This document shows positions 26,971 to 35,424 of a DNA stretch of 64,000 nucleotides, in pieces. The translations under genes and the position numbers were made by a program. The stretch's first letter is position 1. Every line of letters begins with the position of its first letter. Source of the DNA: CAVTPU01 sp963736695 (GTDB taxonomy: Bacteria > Actinomycetota > Actinomycetes > Mycobacteriales > Micromonosporaceae); contig CAVTPU010000001.1 in the NCBI GenBank assembly GCA_963736695.1, positions 1,426,001 through 1,490,000 on the forward strand. The letters run 5' to 3'. The notes beneath the pieces are model-generated. The model made no database searches, was not told where the DNA came from, and saw only the letters and a program-made list of their open reading frames with translations.

Positions 26971-27186
26971 CTAGTCCAGCTCGGGCATCGGAATTGGCTG
27001 GGGGTGCGGCCGGCAGGTGCCGCAGTGGATGGCGTCCTCCACGACGAGCGCCTCGGTCCGGCTGCGGGCCGCGCTGCGGTGCACACCAAGCACAAAAGGA
27101 CCGAAACGGGTGTGATCCTCACACACGCCCCGCCCACAGAACCGGCATGACCCTCGGGCCGCCTTCTCGCAGAACCAACACAACAC
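26971..27186 (-). CDS. Zinc-ribbon/B-box-like miniprotein
   Basis: A 71-residue Cys-rich protein. Cys3-x2-Cys6, Cys14-x2-Cys17, Cys22 with His25, and a late HCGTCRP pair could bind two metal ions. Its C-terminus ends in a Pro-rich PHPQPIPMPELD. The GTG start has AAGGAG 9 bases upstream. Similar short proteins are widespread in actinobacteria without known function, as far as I recall. It sits 28 bases after the large M50 gene and just before the leader-like protein, so it is very likely in the same transcript. A role as adaptor or metal sensor is a guess. Confidence 0.75.
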   Translation of the reverse strand: MLCWFCEKAARGSCRFCGRGVCEDHTRFGPFVLGVHRSAARSRTEALVVEDAIHCGTCRPHPQPIPMPELD

Positions 27187-27214
27187 CGAGTGCGCTCCTT
27201 TGTGCGTCTGCCCG

Positions 27215-30200
27215 TCACGGACAGGCGAGAACCTTGATTTTAGTGCCCGCTATCTCCGCCGTGTTGCCAGCGCTATCCGTGGCACGGACGGTGATTCGCA
27301 GACTTCCCGATTGGCGCTGTTTCGGATCATAGGCGAGCGGGCCGACCGTACCGTAGAAGTTGCCATCGGCGCTCATCGCATCGCTGCCGACGCGGAAACC
27401 CGACCAATACACGACCACCCGAAGCTTGCCCGGCGGGTCATGGTCGTCGGTCACCGAGACGACCGGAAAGGCCCGCGTCGCATTGTTGCCACAGGCGGGG
27501 TCGTCCTGTTGGATCTCAACGCCGTTCCCACCGGGATCGGTGACCCAGGTGACGACCGGAGGGTTGTCGGTGGGTCCCGGGGTGGTTGTCGGGGACGGGC
27601 TCGCGGTCGGCGACGACGTCGGTTTGGACGACGGCGACGGTCGCGGGCCGACGGTGGGCACGACCGCACCCGGTGACGGCGTCGTCGTTCCGGATGGCGT
27701 CACCGACAAGATCACCGTTGGGCTGTTCGACGGCGACTCGTCCGGTGATGGCGTCGGAGTCGACGGTCGCGGAACGACCTCGCCGTCGCCGCAGCTGAGC
27801 TCCCCATCGACCGGTGCGAGCAACGAGCCCGCGAACGTGACAGTGCCGTCGGCGACGGCGACTCCCGACGGAGCCACGGCGAACCAGGCCGGGCCGACAC
27901 TGACCGCCGCACCGCCTGCGGTCTGCACCGAGCTATCGAGCGGCGCGAACGCGGGCGAGGTGCTCGTCGTGTCGACCAGCGCCAGGCCCCGCACGACGGA
28001 CAGGCTCGCCTGCGGCGCAGCCGGTCGTCTCGTGCTTGACGAGATCGCACCGACCCTGACCTGCGTGTCGGAGCACAGCACGGTGCTCGCGCCACCCCGG
28101 AAGACCAGTGTCCCGCGAGACCCAGGATCAAGCAGCACGTCGTCGCCGATTCCGACATAGACGTCGTCGCCCTGCACCACCCGCTGGCTCTCGCCGGAGA
28201 CCACCACGGTCGCCGTGCCTCGCTCGATCCGCATCAAGGCATGGTCCGTGGGCATCTCGGCCCACGCGGGCGTCGTGACGAGGAAGTTGCCGGCGGTGAA
28301 CAGCAAAGCGAAGAGGAGCAGCAGGATAAGCAACCATCGCAGGCGTTTCTCGAACCGACCGTCGACCCCGGGCTCGACCGGCGGTGGCGGCCCGGGCGGC
28401 ACGGCGAGCGGAGGATAGTGCGTCGGCGGGTGGACGCCGAACAATGGCGCCCTGCCGGGCGCCGACCCTGCCGGGCCCAGCCCCCAGGCGTTGACGCCCG
28501 CTCCGACGAGTGCCGGAAGGCCGGCCATCGCGGCCACGCTGAAGAACCTCACCGGAGTGCGGGCGACCGCGACGGGCCTGGGGTGGTCCTCGCCTGCCGG
28601 GCCGATCAACGTCCCACGGCCGAGCTGTTGACCGTCCGATGTGGTCACCACGCCGGCCGCGAGCACGATCGCGTCGTCCGGTCCCCGCAGACTTATCGAC
28701 GCGTCCGGTGGCGCCGCCTGCGGAATCGCGGCGGCGGCGAGGGCGAGTCGATCCTCATGGGACAGACCGGCCATCGCGGGCGACTGACGGAACAGCGCAT
28801 CCGCCTCGCTGGCGGTGCCATAGGCCCCCTTCATCGCAACCCCGTGCGTGGCCACGGCGCCAGCGACGGCGGCTGCGGGGACCGCGAGCAGTCGGGTGCC
28901 GGCGGCGAACCAGGCGAGCGGCGAGGTCGTGCCGGCGATCACCGCACCGAGGCCGACGACTCCGCCCGGTCCGACCCGTTCCCGCACGGTGCCGGGCGGG
29001 TCGCCCGGCACTCGTCCCTCCATCGCCCCGTCGACGACCACAAAGACGCGGTGCGGGGCCGAGTCTGCGAAGACGAGCTGCTGACCAGATCGGGGATGCA
29101 CCCACCGTGCCTGGTTGGCGAGCGAGGTGAGTTTTTCGGCCGGCAGGTCACGCAGGCTCGTCGCACGCAAGGCGTCGAGCCGGCGGGGCGCATCGCGGTG
29201 GACACGCCGTTCGGCGAGGCGCTGTCGGGCTCGACGCATTCGCCGGGTCACCCAACCGGCCACGACATAGACCAGTGGCGAGACCAGCACCGCCAGGACC
29301 ACGGCCAGCAGCCCGCGGGCTGTCCACCCCGACCCCCACAGGCCGGTGATCAACCCGCCCACTCGATCGACATAGACCCGATAGCCGATGTTGACGGCGA
29401 TCGCGAGCCATCCGACGGCGAGCATTCCATAGAGGGCGACGAGTCGACCCTCTCGATCGAGGCTCGACCACGCGGGAGGTCGACGGCGCAGCCGGGCGGC
29501 CACCCACGCGAGGCCCCGAGCGCGCAGGTTCGGCACCTCAAGCCAGTCCATGAGCAGGTAGTAGCCGTCGAGCGCGAGGAATGGGTTGAGGTTGAACAAC
29601 GCGTTGAGATACCACGCGAAGGAGAGTTTGAAGCACCACGGTGCCGCCTCCGGCACGGTGAAGCCGACGAGGGCTGAGGCTCCGGCGAGCACCAATCCCG
29701 TCAACGGACCGGCTGCGGTGGTGAGCATCCGGCCACGCCGCCCAGCCATCCAGACGTCGGTAGTGTCCACAAAGACCGATGGAATGCCGAAATATACGAG
29801 AAAACCGGCGGCAGGCACAGCGCGGCCGGCATGTTTCGTGGCGAGCGCGTGTCCGAATTCGTGACAGGCCAGCGCCACCACGTTGAGGCCGAGCAGTGCC
29901 GCGGCACCGGTCACATAGGAGTCATTGGTGAGGAAGATGGACTCGGCCCCGGCCCACCACTGCCAGCCGAAGGCCGCCATCCCGACTGCGGCGACCGCGA
30001 AGAGCAGTGCGGCGACGGGTCGGGTGAAGAGCAGCCGCCCGCCGGCCCGATAGCACAGGCCAATAACCGGATCGATGTTGGCGATCACCATGCGGCGACC
30101 GCGGGCGAAAGCGAGCATCGCCGAGCCGAGGCGCAGCGGCCATGGTCGACGCACGACCCGCCGCAGCGGCGCGAACGCGTCGACGGGCAGCTCTTCGAGC

Positions 30201-30583
30201 ATGCGGTTGCCGGCGAGATCGGCGACGACCCGCCGCACCTGGTCGGGGGCGAGTCGGCCGGTGATGCGCGCGAACTCGGCGACGAGCCGGGCGAGGGTGC
30301 GTGTCCCGTCCATGAGGTGGGCGAGCCGCATCTCCTCCGGCGTGAGCCGCACATAGCAGGATCGCCGCTGGTCGGGCGACCGGAGCATGACGTAGGCGAC
30401 GCCTCTAGCGCTGACCAGATTCGACTCCTCCACGCCTGGGCGCAGCACGGGCCGGGCGCGGGCCGGGTTGACCCGTTCCGCGACCGCCGTCCACAGTCCA
30501 GGGTCGGCTGGGCCGGAGGGTTGCCCCGGCGCGCGCCCGGCAAGCGCTTCCCACAAGCTGACCCGCGTCTCGACGACCGCCAC
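27215..30583 (-). CDS. PqqD-like / M50 metalloprotease / cNMP-domain / FecR-like / Ig-like fusion
   Basis: A 1122-residue multidomain membrane protein. In order: a PqqD-like winged helix (about 60-130, YVRLTPEEMRLAHLMDG...); a polytopic M50 (site-2-protease/YydH-like) part with HEFGH at 241-245 and NPFLALDG at 333-340 supplying the Asp ligand; a cyclic-nucleotide-binding-like fold around 470-590; a Pro-rich segment; a membrane helix near 745-765; a FecR-like extracytoplasmic domain (MRIERGTATVVVSGE...); a Pro/Ser/Thr linker; and a C-terminal Ig-like domain. PqqD-like and M50 parts occur together in peptide maturation and export systems. The GTG start follows GAAAGG. It is first of the same-strand set with the zinc-ribbon and leader-like genes and is divergent from glpK. 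Confidence 0.85.
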   Translation of the reverse strand: MAVVETRVSLWEALAGRAPGQPSGPADPGLWTAVAERVNPARARPVLRPGVEESNLVSARGVAYVMLRSPDQRRSCYVRLTPEEMRLAHLMDGTRTLARLVAEFARITGRLAPDQVRRVVADLAGNRMLEELPVDAFAPLRRVVRRPWPLRLGSAMLAFARGRRMVIANIDPVIGLCYRAGGRLLFTRPVAALLFAVAAVGMAAFGWQWWAGAESIFLTNDSYVTGAAALLGLNVVALACHEFGHALATKHAGRAVPAAGFLVYFGIPSVFVDTTDVWMAGRRGRMLTTAAGPLTGLVLAGASALVGFTVPEAAPWCFKLSFAWYLNALFNLNPFLALDGYYLLMDWLEVPNLRARGLAWVAARLRRRPPAWSSLDREGRLVALYGMLAVGWLAIAVNIGYRVYVDRVGGLITGLWGSGWTARGLLAVVLAVLVSPLVYVVAGWVTRRMRRARQRLAERRVHRDAPRRLDALRATSLRDLPAEKLTSLANQARWVHPRSGQQLVFADSAPHRVFVVVDGAMEGRVPGDPPGTVRERVGPGGVVGLGAVIAGTTSPLAWFAAGTRLLAVPAAAVAGAVATHGVAMKGAYGTASEADALFRQSPAMAGLSHEDRLALAAAAIPQAAPPDASISLRGPDDAIVLAAGVVTTSDGQQLGRGTLIGPAGEDHPRPVAVARTPVRFFSVAAMAGLPALVGAGVNAWGLGPAGSAPGRAPLFGVHPPTHYPPLAVPPGPPPPVEPGVDGRFEKRLRWLLILLLLFALLFTAGNFLVTTPAWAEMPTDHALMRIERGTATVVVSGESQRVVQGDDVYVGIGDDVLLDPGSRGTLVFRGGASTVLCSDTQVRVGAISSSTRRPAAPQASLSVVRGLALVDTTSTSPAFAPLDSSVQTAGGAAVSVGPAWFAVAPSGVAVADGTVTFAGSLLAPVDGELSCGDGEVVPRPSTPTPSPDESPSNSPTVILSVTPSGTTTPSPGAVVPTVGPRPSPSSKPTSSPTASPSPTTTPGPTDNPPVVTWVTDPGGNGVEIQQDDPACGNNATRAFPVVSVTDDHDPPGKLRVVVYWSGFRVGSDAMSADGNFYGTVGPLAYDPKQRQSGSLRITVRATDSAGNTAEIAGTKIKVLACP

Positions 30584-30668
30584 AGTGGATGCCTTTCGTC
30601 AATGCTCCGCGCAGAAGCGTATGAGCACCCTGCCATGAGCGCGAGGTGTCTCGCCCAGATAGTTTTCA

Positions 30669-30717
30669 GATCTTGGATAATTTGTACGGGTAGATGGTCC
30701 CAAAGTCGTCCAAGATC
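30669..30717. promoter_or_regulatory. Inverted repeat in the glpK / M50 divergent promoter region
   Basis: Perfect 9-bp arms GATCTTGGA (30669-30677) and TCCAAGATC (30709-30717), 31 bases apart, in the 157-bp gap between the M50-fusion gene and glpK. The arms could be two half-sites of a regulator that loops or binds as a tetramer. The AT-rich TTGGATAATTTGTAC between them may contain a promoter. Confidence 0.45.
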
Positions 30718-30740
30718 AGTGAAATCTTTCTGGCGGATCG

Positions 30741-32252
30741 GTGACAGTGGCGATGTCGCCGGTCGAGACTGGACCCGTGAAATACATCGCCGCGATCGAC
30801 CAGGGCACGACTTCGTCGCGCTGCATCATCTTCGCCGATGACGGACACATCGTCGCCATCGCCCAACGCGAGCATCGGCAGATTTTCCCGCAAGCCGGGT
30901 GGGTTGAGCACGATCCCACACAGATCTGGCACAACGTGCGTGCCTGCGTGGTCGAAGCCCTCGGAACGGCCGAGATCGGAGCGGCCGAGCTCTCCGCCGT
31001 CGGCATCACCAATCAGCGGGAAACGACCGTGCTCTGGGATCGGCACACGGGCGAACCAGTGGCGCCGGCGATCGTGTGGCAGGACATGCGCACCCAACCG
31101 ATCATCGCCGACCTCAGTGCCGACGGCGGCGCCGACCGGTTCCGTGAGCTGTGCGGACTGCCCTTGGCCACCTATTTCTCCGCCCCGAAGATCTCATGGT
31201 TGCTCGACTCCGACCCGACGCTGCGGCGCCGGGCCGAGACTGGCGACGTCCTCTTCGGCACAATGGACTCCTGGCTGATCTGGAATCTCACCGGTGAACA
31301 CGTCACCGACGTCACCAACGCGAGCCGGACGATGCTCATGAACCTTTCCACAATGGATTGGGACGATCGACTGCTCGACGCCTTTGGAGTGCCGGTCGCG
31401 ATGCTGCCACGCATCCGACCGTCGTCGTGTCTCTATGGCGAGGGCCGGGGCGAGCTGGCCGGCACCCCGATCGCGAGCGCTCTCGGCGATCAGCAGGCGG
31501 CGCTGTTCGGGCAGGCGTGTTTCACCCCCGGCGACGCGAAGTGCACCTATGGCACCGGCGCTTTTCTTCTGCTCAACACCGGCACGCAGGCGACCATGAG
31601 TCGGTCGGGACTGCTCACCACCGTCGCCTATCAGCTCGAGGGGGCCGCCCCAGCCTATGCGTTGGAGGGGTCGATCGCGGTGGCCGGCGCGTTGGTGCAG
31701 TGGCTGCGCGACAGCCTCGGATTGATCAGCCGGGCCGATGAGATGGATGAGCTCGCCCGGCAGGTCGAGGACACCGGCGGCGCGGTGATCGTGCCCGCCT
31801 TCGCCGGCCTCTTCGCCCCACGCTGGCGGGCCGACGCACGGGGGGTGATCGCCGGGCTCACTGGTTTCGTCACCCGCGCCCATCTCGCCCGCGCCGCGTT
31901 GGAGGCGACCGCCTGGCAGGTGCGCGAGGTGGTCGACGCGATGGCCGCCGACACCGGTCTGAGCCTGACAGCGCTCAAGGTCGATGGCGGCATGACCGCG
32001 AGCGAAGTGCTGATGCAGAGCCAGGCGAACTTTCTCGGCGTACCCGTGGTTAGGTCTCGGATCAGTGAGACCACGTGCTTGGGCGCGGCCTACGCCGCCG
32101 GTCTGGCGGTGGGATTCTGGCCCGACCTGGAGACGCTGCGCGAGCAGTGGCAGGCCGCCGGGACCTGGCAGTCGACTATGGACACGACCGAACGTGACGC
32201 TGGCTATGCCCGATGGAGCAAAGCGGTTCAACGCAGCCTCGACTGGGCGTGA
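30741..32252 (+). CDS. glpK: Glycerol kinase
   Basis: FGGY-family kinase that phosphorylates glycerol to sn-glycerol 3-phosphate. Hallmarks: the phosphate-binding AIDQGTTSSRCIIF, WQDMR, the substrate loop GTMDSWLIWNLTG, the ATPase motif ALGDQQAALFGQ, YGTGAFLLLNTG and the C-terminal DGGMTASEVLMQ. The frame gives 503 residues. GTG 30741, ATG 30753 and GTG 30777 are all possible starts; the last would place VKYIAAIDQG at the N-terminus as in most relatives, and none has a strong ribosome site. No glpF or glpD is adjacent. Confidence 0.95.
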   Translation: MTVAMSPVETGPVKYIAAIDQGTTSSRCIIFADDGHIVAIAQREHRQIFPQAGWVEHDPTQIWHNVRACVVEALGTAEIGAAELSAVGITNQRETTVLWDRHTGEPVAPAIVWQDMRTQPIIADLSADGGADRFRELCGLPLATYFSAPKISWLLDSDPTLRRRAETGDVLFGTMDSWLIWNLTGEHVTDVTNASRTMLMNLSTMDWDDRLLDAFGVPVAMLPRIRPSSCLYGEGRGELAGTPIASALGDQQAALFGQACFTPGDAKCTYGTGAFLLLNTGTQATMSRSGLLTTVAYQLEGAAPAYALEGSIAVAGALVQWLRDSLGLISRADEMDELARQVEDTGGAVIVPAFAGLFAPRWRADARGVIAGLTGFVTRAHLARAALEATAWQVREVVDAMAADTGLSLTALKVDGGMTASEVLMQSQANFLGVPVVRSRISETTCLGAAYAAGLAVGFWPDLETLREQWQAAGTWQSTMDTTERDAGYARWSKAVQRSLDWA

Positions 32253-32269
32253 CCGCGGCGTGCCAGCCG

Positions 32270-32329
32270 GTCTCGGCCCTTCTTCCCCGGCCGGAGTGAA
32301 CCGGGTACGGGAAAGAAGGGCCGAGACCG
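32270..32329. terminator. Bidirectional terminator between glpK and htrA
   Basis: Arms GGTCTCGGCCCTTCTTCCC and GGGAAAGAAGGGCCGAGACC pair over about 19 bases, with one extra A bulged in the right arm and a loop of about 20 bases. It lies in the 131-bp gap between two convergent genes. The arms' pyrimidine and purine runs are conspicuous. Confidence 0.85.
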
Positions 32330-32383
32330 TCCATCATGGACTAATGGTGGCTGGGTCGCGATGCCCCAACCCGGCGAGCCTCG

Positions 32384-33832
32384 TCAGGAGGCCTCGCCGA
32401 GGACGACGGAGATGGAGCGTTCCGCGCCGTCGCGCACCACGGTGAGGATCACGGTGGTGCCGGCTTGACTCGTCTGGATCGCACCGACGAGGTCCTCTTG
32501 GCCCGAGACCACCCGGTTATCGATCTTGGTGATCACGTCATCGACTCGCAGGCCGGCCTTCGCGGCCGGGCTGCCCGCCTCCACCTCACGCACCCGCGCC
32601 CCACCCGACTCGGCGTGGTCGACATTGACTCCGAGGAACGGGTGGCTGACCTTGCCGCCCTTGATGATCTGCTCGGAGACCGACTTCGCCTTGTTGGCGG
32701 AGATGGCGAACCCGACACCGATGTTGCCGGTCGAGCCCGAGGTCGCGATGGCACTGTTGATGCCGATGACCTTGCCGTCGGTGTTGACCAACGCACCGCC
32801 GGAGTTGCCCGGATTGATCGGCGCGTCGGTCTGGATCGCGTCGCCGATCGTCGTTCTGGTCGTGTCAGACGACGAGTTGCCGCCGACCGTGATCGTGCGG
32901 TGCAGCGCGCTGACGATGCCCGCGGTCACCGAACTCTGCAGACCGAGCGGGCTGCCGATCGCGAGAACGGTGTCGCCGACGCGCACCTGATTGCTATCGG
33001 CCCACTGCGCGGGCGTCACCCCCGAGGTGTTCGCCACCTTCACCACCGCGAGGTCGGTGCGCGGATCGGTTCCCACCACCGTCGCGGCGACCCTCTTGCC
33101 GGTGGTGAAACTCACCCGCACCTCACCGCCGCGAGCACCGGCCACCACGTGGTTGTTCGTGACGATGTAACCCTCGGACGAGATCAACACGCCCGACCCC
33201 TCGCCGCTGTTGGTCTGAATCACCACCACCGCCGGCTGCAACTGCGCGGCGATTCCGGCCAACGACGACCGGTCGATGACCGGAGCCGGTTGACCGGCGG
33301 CGGCCACGTTGCTGGTGTTCGCCGCAGGCTTTTGGGTCTTGTCGGAGAGGGCGCCGCCGGCGAAACCGCCGAGACAGCCGGCGCCGAGCGCGCCGACGAG
33401 CACGACAGCGGCGAACGCGGCCTTCTTGCCAGCGCCACTCGACGGCCGCGGCGCCTGCGGCTGCGGTGGCAACGGATAGCCACCGGGACCGACCGGCGGA
33501 TATCCGCCCGACGGAAACGACGCGGCCGGGCTGGGCTGGGCCGAATATGGGCCGGTCGGGCCGGTCGTCGGATAGCCGGGCTGAACGGCCGGAGGTGCCG
33601 AGGCCCCGTACGGGTGTGCCTGCCCCTGCACGACGGCCGGCGGTGGTTGAGGCACCGGATAACCGATGGCTGGTGAGGAGGTCGGGCTCGCCGCTGGCGG
33701 GGTCCACGGTGATCCGGCCGCCGTGGGGGCGGCCGGTTGCGTCGCAGTGCCATCCGGCGCCGGAGAGCGGGTCGGGTCAGGCGAGGTCGGATAGCCGCCT
33801 GGGGTGCCAGCGTGGGCCGGGTTCTCACTCAT
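32384..33832 (-). CDS. HtrA/DegP-type serine protease with PDZ domain
   Basis: Membrane-anchored quality-control protease of 482 residues. Residues 1-135 form a cytosolic Pro/Gly/Tyr-rich tail, residues 137-163 a membrane helix (AAFAAVVLVGALGAGCLGGF). The trypsin-like domain then has His228 (TNNHVV), Asp260 (DPRTDLAVV) and Ser344 (PGNSGGALV). One PDZ domain (FLGVNVDHAESGGARV to the end) recognises substrate C-termini. It lies 41 bases after a histidine kinase gene on the same strand. The same order (regulator, kinase, protease) occurs in mycobacterial mprA-mprB-pepD, so this operon probably senses and repairs envelope stress. Confidence 0.93.
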   Translation of the reverse strand: MSENPAHAGTPGGYPTSPDPTRSPAPDGTATQPAAPTAAGSPWTPPAASPTSSPAIGYPVPQPPPAVVQGQAHPYGASAPPAVQPGYPTTGPTGPYSAQPSPAASFPSGGYPPVGPGGYPLPPQPQAPRPSSGAGKKAAFAAVVLVGALGAGCLGGFAGGALSDKTQKPAANTSNVAAAGQPAPVIDRSSLAGIAAQLQPAVVVIQTNSGEGSGVLISSEGYIVTNNHVVAGARGGEVRVSFTTGKRVAATVVGTDPRTDLAVVKVANTSGVTPAQWADSNQVRVGDTVLAIGSPLGLQSSVTAGIVSALHRTITVGGNSSSDTTRTTIGDAIQTDAPINPGNSGGALVNTDGKVIGINSAIATSGSTGNIGVGFAISANKAKSVSEQIIKGGKVSHPFLGVNVDHAESGGARVREVEAGSPAAKAGLRVDDVITKIDNRVVSGQEDLVGAIQTSQAGTTVILTVVRDGAERSISVVLGEAS

Positions 33833-33873
33833 GACACTGATAATGCCCGATCACGCTGCGCCCGGCCTGGAAC

Positions 33874-35424
33874 CTACCTGGAAGTTTGCTGAGAGTCCGC
33901 TTTGTCCGACTGTAGCGGCAACCGAACCCAGAAGGTCGCGCCGACACCCGGCGTGCTCTCCACCCCGACCGTGCCACCATGAGCCGCGACCAAGGCCACG
34001 ACGATCGCCAGGCCCAGGCCGGCCCCGCTGTGCGCGGAGGCGGCCGCGCCGCCCGCCGAGGCACCCGAGGCGGCCCGTCGGGTGCGGGCCTTGTCGACCC
34101 GGTAGAACCGCTCGAAGACCCGCTGCGTCTGGTCCGGCGCGAGTCCGGGGCCGGCATCGGCCACACTGACGCGGGCATGAGCGTCACCGTCGGGAGCGAG
34201 CCGCAACGTCACGGCGGTGTCGCCGGGCGTGTGGGTCAACGCGTTCGTCACCAGATTTCCGATCACCTGACGCAGTCGGGCCTCGTCACCATCGACGATC
34301 AACGGCTGTCCGGACTCGGCGATCTCGACGGAGATCTCCCGCTCTGGAGCCATCGCCGACGCCGCCGCCGCTGCGTCGGCGATGAGCGCCGCCAACTCGA
34401 CCGGCGCCCGCCGCAGCGGCCGTTCCTGATCGAGTCGCGCCAACAGCAGGAGATCCTCCACCAACAGCCCCATGCGAGCCGCTTCGTCCTCGATGCGTCG
34501 CAGCACGGCGGCCGGATCGGTGGCCGCACCCTGCCGAAAGAGCTCGGCGAAACCACGGATCGTCGTCAGCGGTGTGCGCAGCTCGTGCGACGCGTCGGCG
34601 ACGAACTCCCGCATCCGTTCCTCGGACCGCACCGCCCGCCGCTCCGAGGCGGCCTGTGACCGAAACGCCGCCTCGATCTGCGTGAGCATCGTGTTGAGTG
34701 ACGCCGACAACTGCCCGAGCTCGGTGCGGGTGTCCAGCTCCGGCACCCGTCGGGTGAGATCACCCCCGGCGATAGCCGCGGCGGTCCGCTCGATCGCCAC
34801 CAACGGACGAAGGCTCATCCGCACCATCCACACGCCGACGGCCGCGAGCATGACCAGCACCGCCACGCCCACCAGCAGATTGACGAAGAGCAGCCGATCC
34901 ATGGCGCTCTCCACTCCCGAGAGGTCCTCGCCGATGAGCATCGTCGACTGGTTGGGCAGGGATGTGACCATCAGCCGCCAGTTGCGCCGACCATCCTGCG
35001 AATGCATGGTGAACGGTCGTCCCTCGAAGTGGGCGGACCGGTCGATGGCGGCCTGCGGGTCTGGCAGGTCGCGCTGCTGGTAGGAGGCCTCGTAGTAACC
35101 GATGTAGACCTCTTCGCCGGTCTTGATCGCGACGAAGAAATCACTGGGCGGAAAGAACTGCGTCTTGCTGGGTTGCGCCGATCGCCGCAGGCTCTCCACC
35201 GTGGCCCGAGTGGCGACGGTGAGCTGGCTGTCGACCCGGTCGATGAGATAGAACCGCAGAGCGAAGACGCTTCCCGCGCCGATCACGATCATGGCGAAGG
35301 CGACCAGCGCGAGTGCCGCCGCGACGAGTCGAACCCGCAGCGGAACCTTGGCCCAGGCGCGATGTGCCCGCGACGCGGGTCGCGATCCGGCCTCCGCCTC
35401 GCCGAGAACCATCGGGGCCCTCAC
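33874..35424 (-). CDS. Sensor histidine kinase (PhoR-like)
   Basis: Membrane kinase of 516 residues. A first membrane helix (VRLVAAALALVAFAMIVIGA) leads to an external sensor of about 130 residues, then a second helix (LLVGVAVLVMLAAVGVWMV) and a HAMP linker (LRPLVAIERTAAAIAGGDL). The phospho-His sits in FVADASHELRTPLTTIRGF, and the ATPase domain shows NLVTNALTHTP, DAGPGL and GAGLGLAIV. An Ala/Ser/Gly-rich insert (RRAASGASAGGAAASAHSG) lies just before the G2 box. The GTG start overlaps the response-regulator stop, so kinase and regulator are co-translated. The signal is unknown. Confidence 0.93.
   Translation of the reverse strand: MRAPMVLGEAEAGSRPASRAHRAWAKVPLRVRLVAAALALVAFAMIVIGAGSVFALRFYLIDRVDSQLTVATRATVESLRRSAQPSKTQFFPPSDFFVAIKTGEEVYIGYYEASYQQRDLPDPQAAIDRSAHFEGRPFTMHSQDGRRNWRLMVTSLPNQSTMLIGEDLSGVESAMDRLLFVNLLVGVAVLVMLAAVGVWMVRMSLRPLVAIERTAAAIAGGDLTRRVPELDTRTELGQLSASLNTMLTQIEAAFRSQAASERRAVRSEERMREFVADASHELRTPLTTIRGFAELFRQGAATDPAAVLRRIEDEAARMGLLVEDLLLLARLDQERPLRRAPVELAALIADAAAAASAMAPEREISVEIAESGQPLIVDGDEARLRQVIGNLVTNALTHTPGDTAVTLRLAPDGDAHARVSVADAGPGLAPDQTQRVFERFYRVDKARTRRAASGASAGGAAASAHSGAGLGLAIVVALVAAHGGTVGVESTPGVGATFWVRLPLQSDKADSQQTSR

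Noticed and set aside
28241..29677. 478-residue plus-strand frame
   Set aside because: It is antisense to the M50 fusion and composed of Arg/Gly/Asp-rich filler without motifs.
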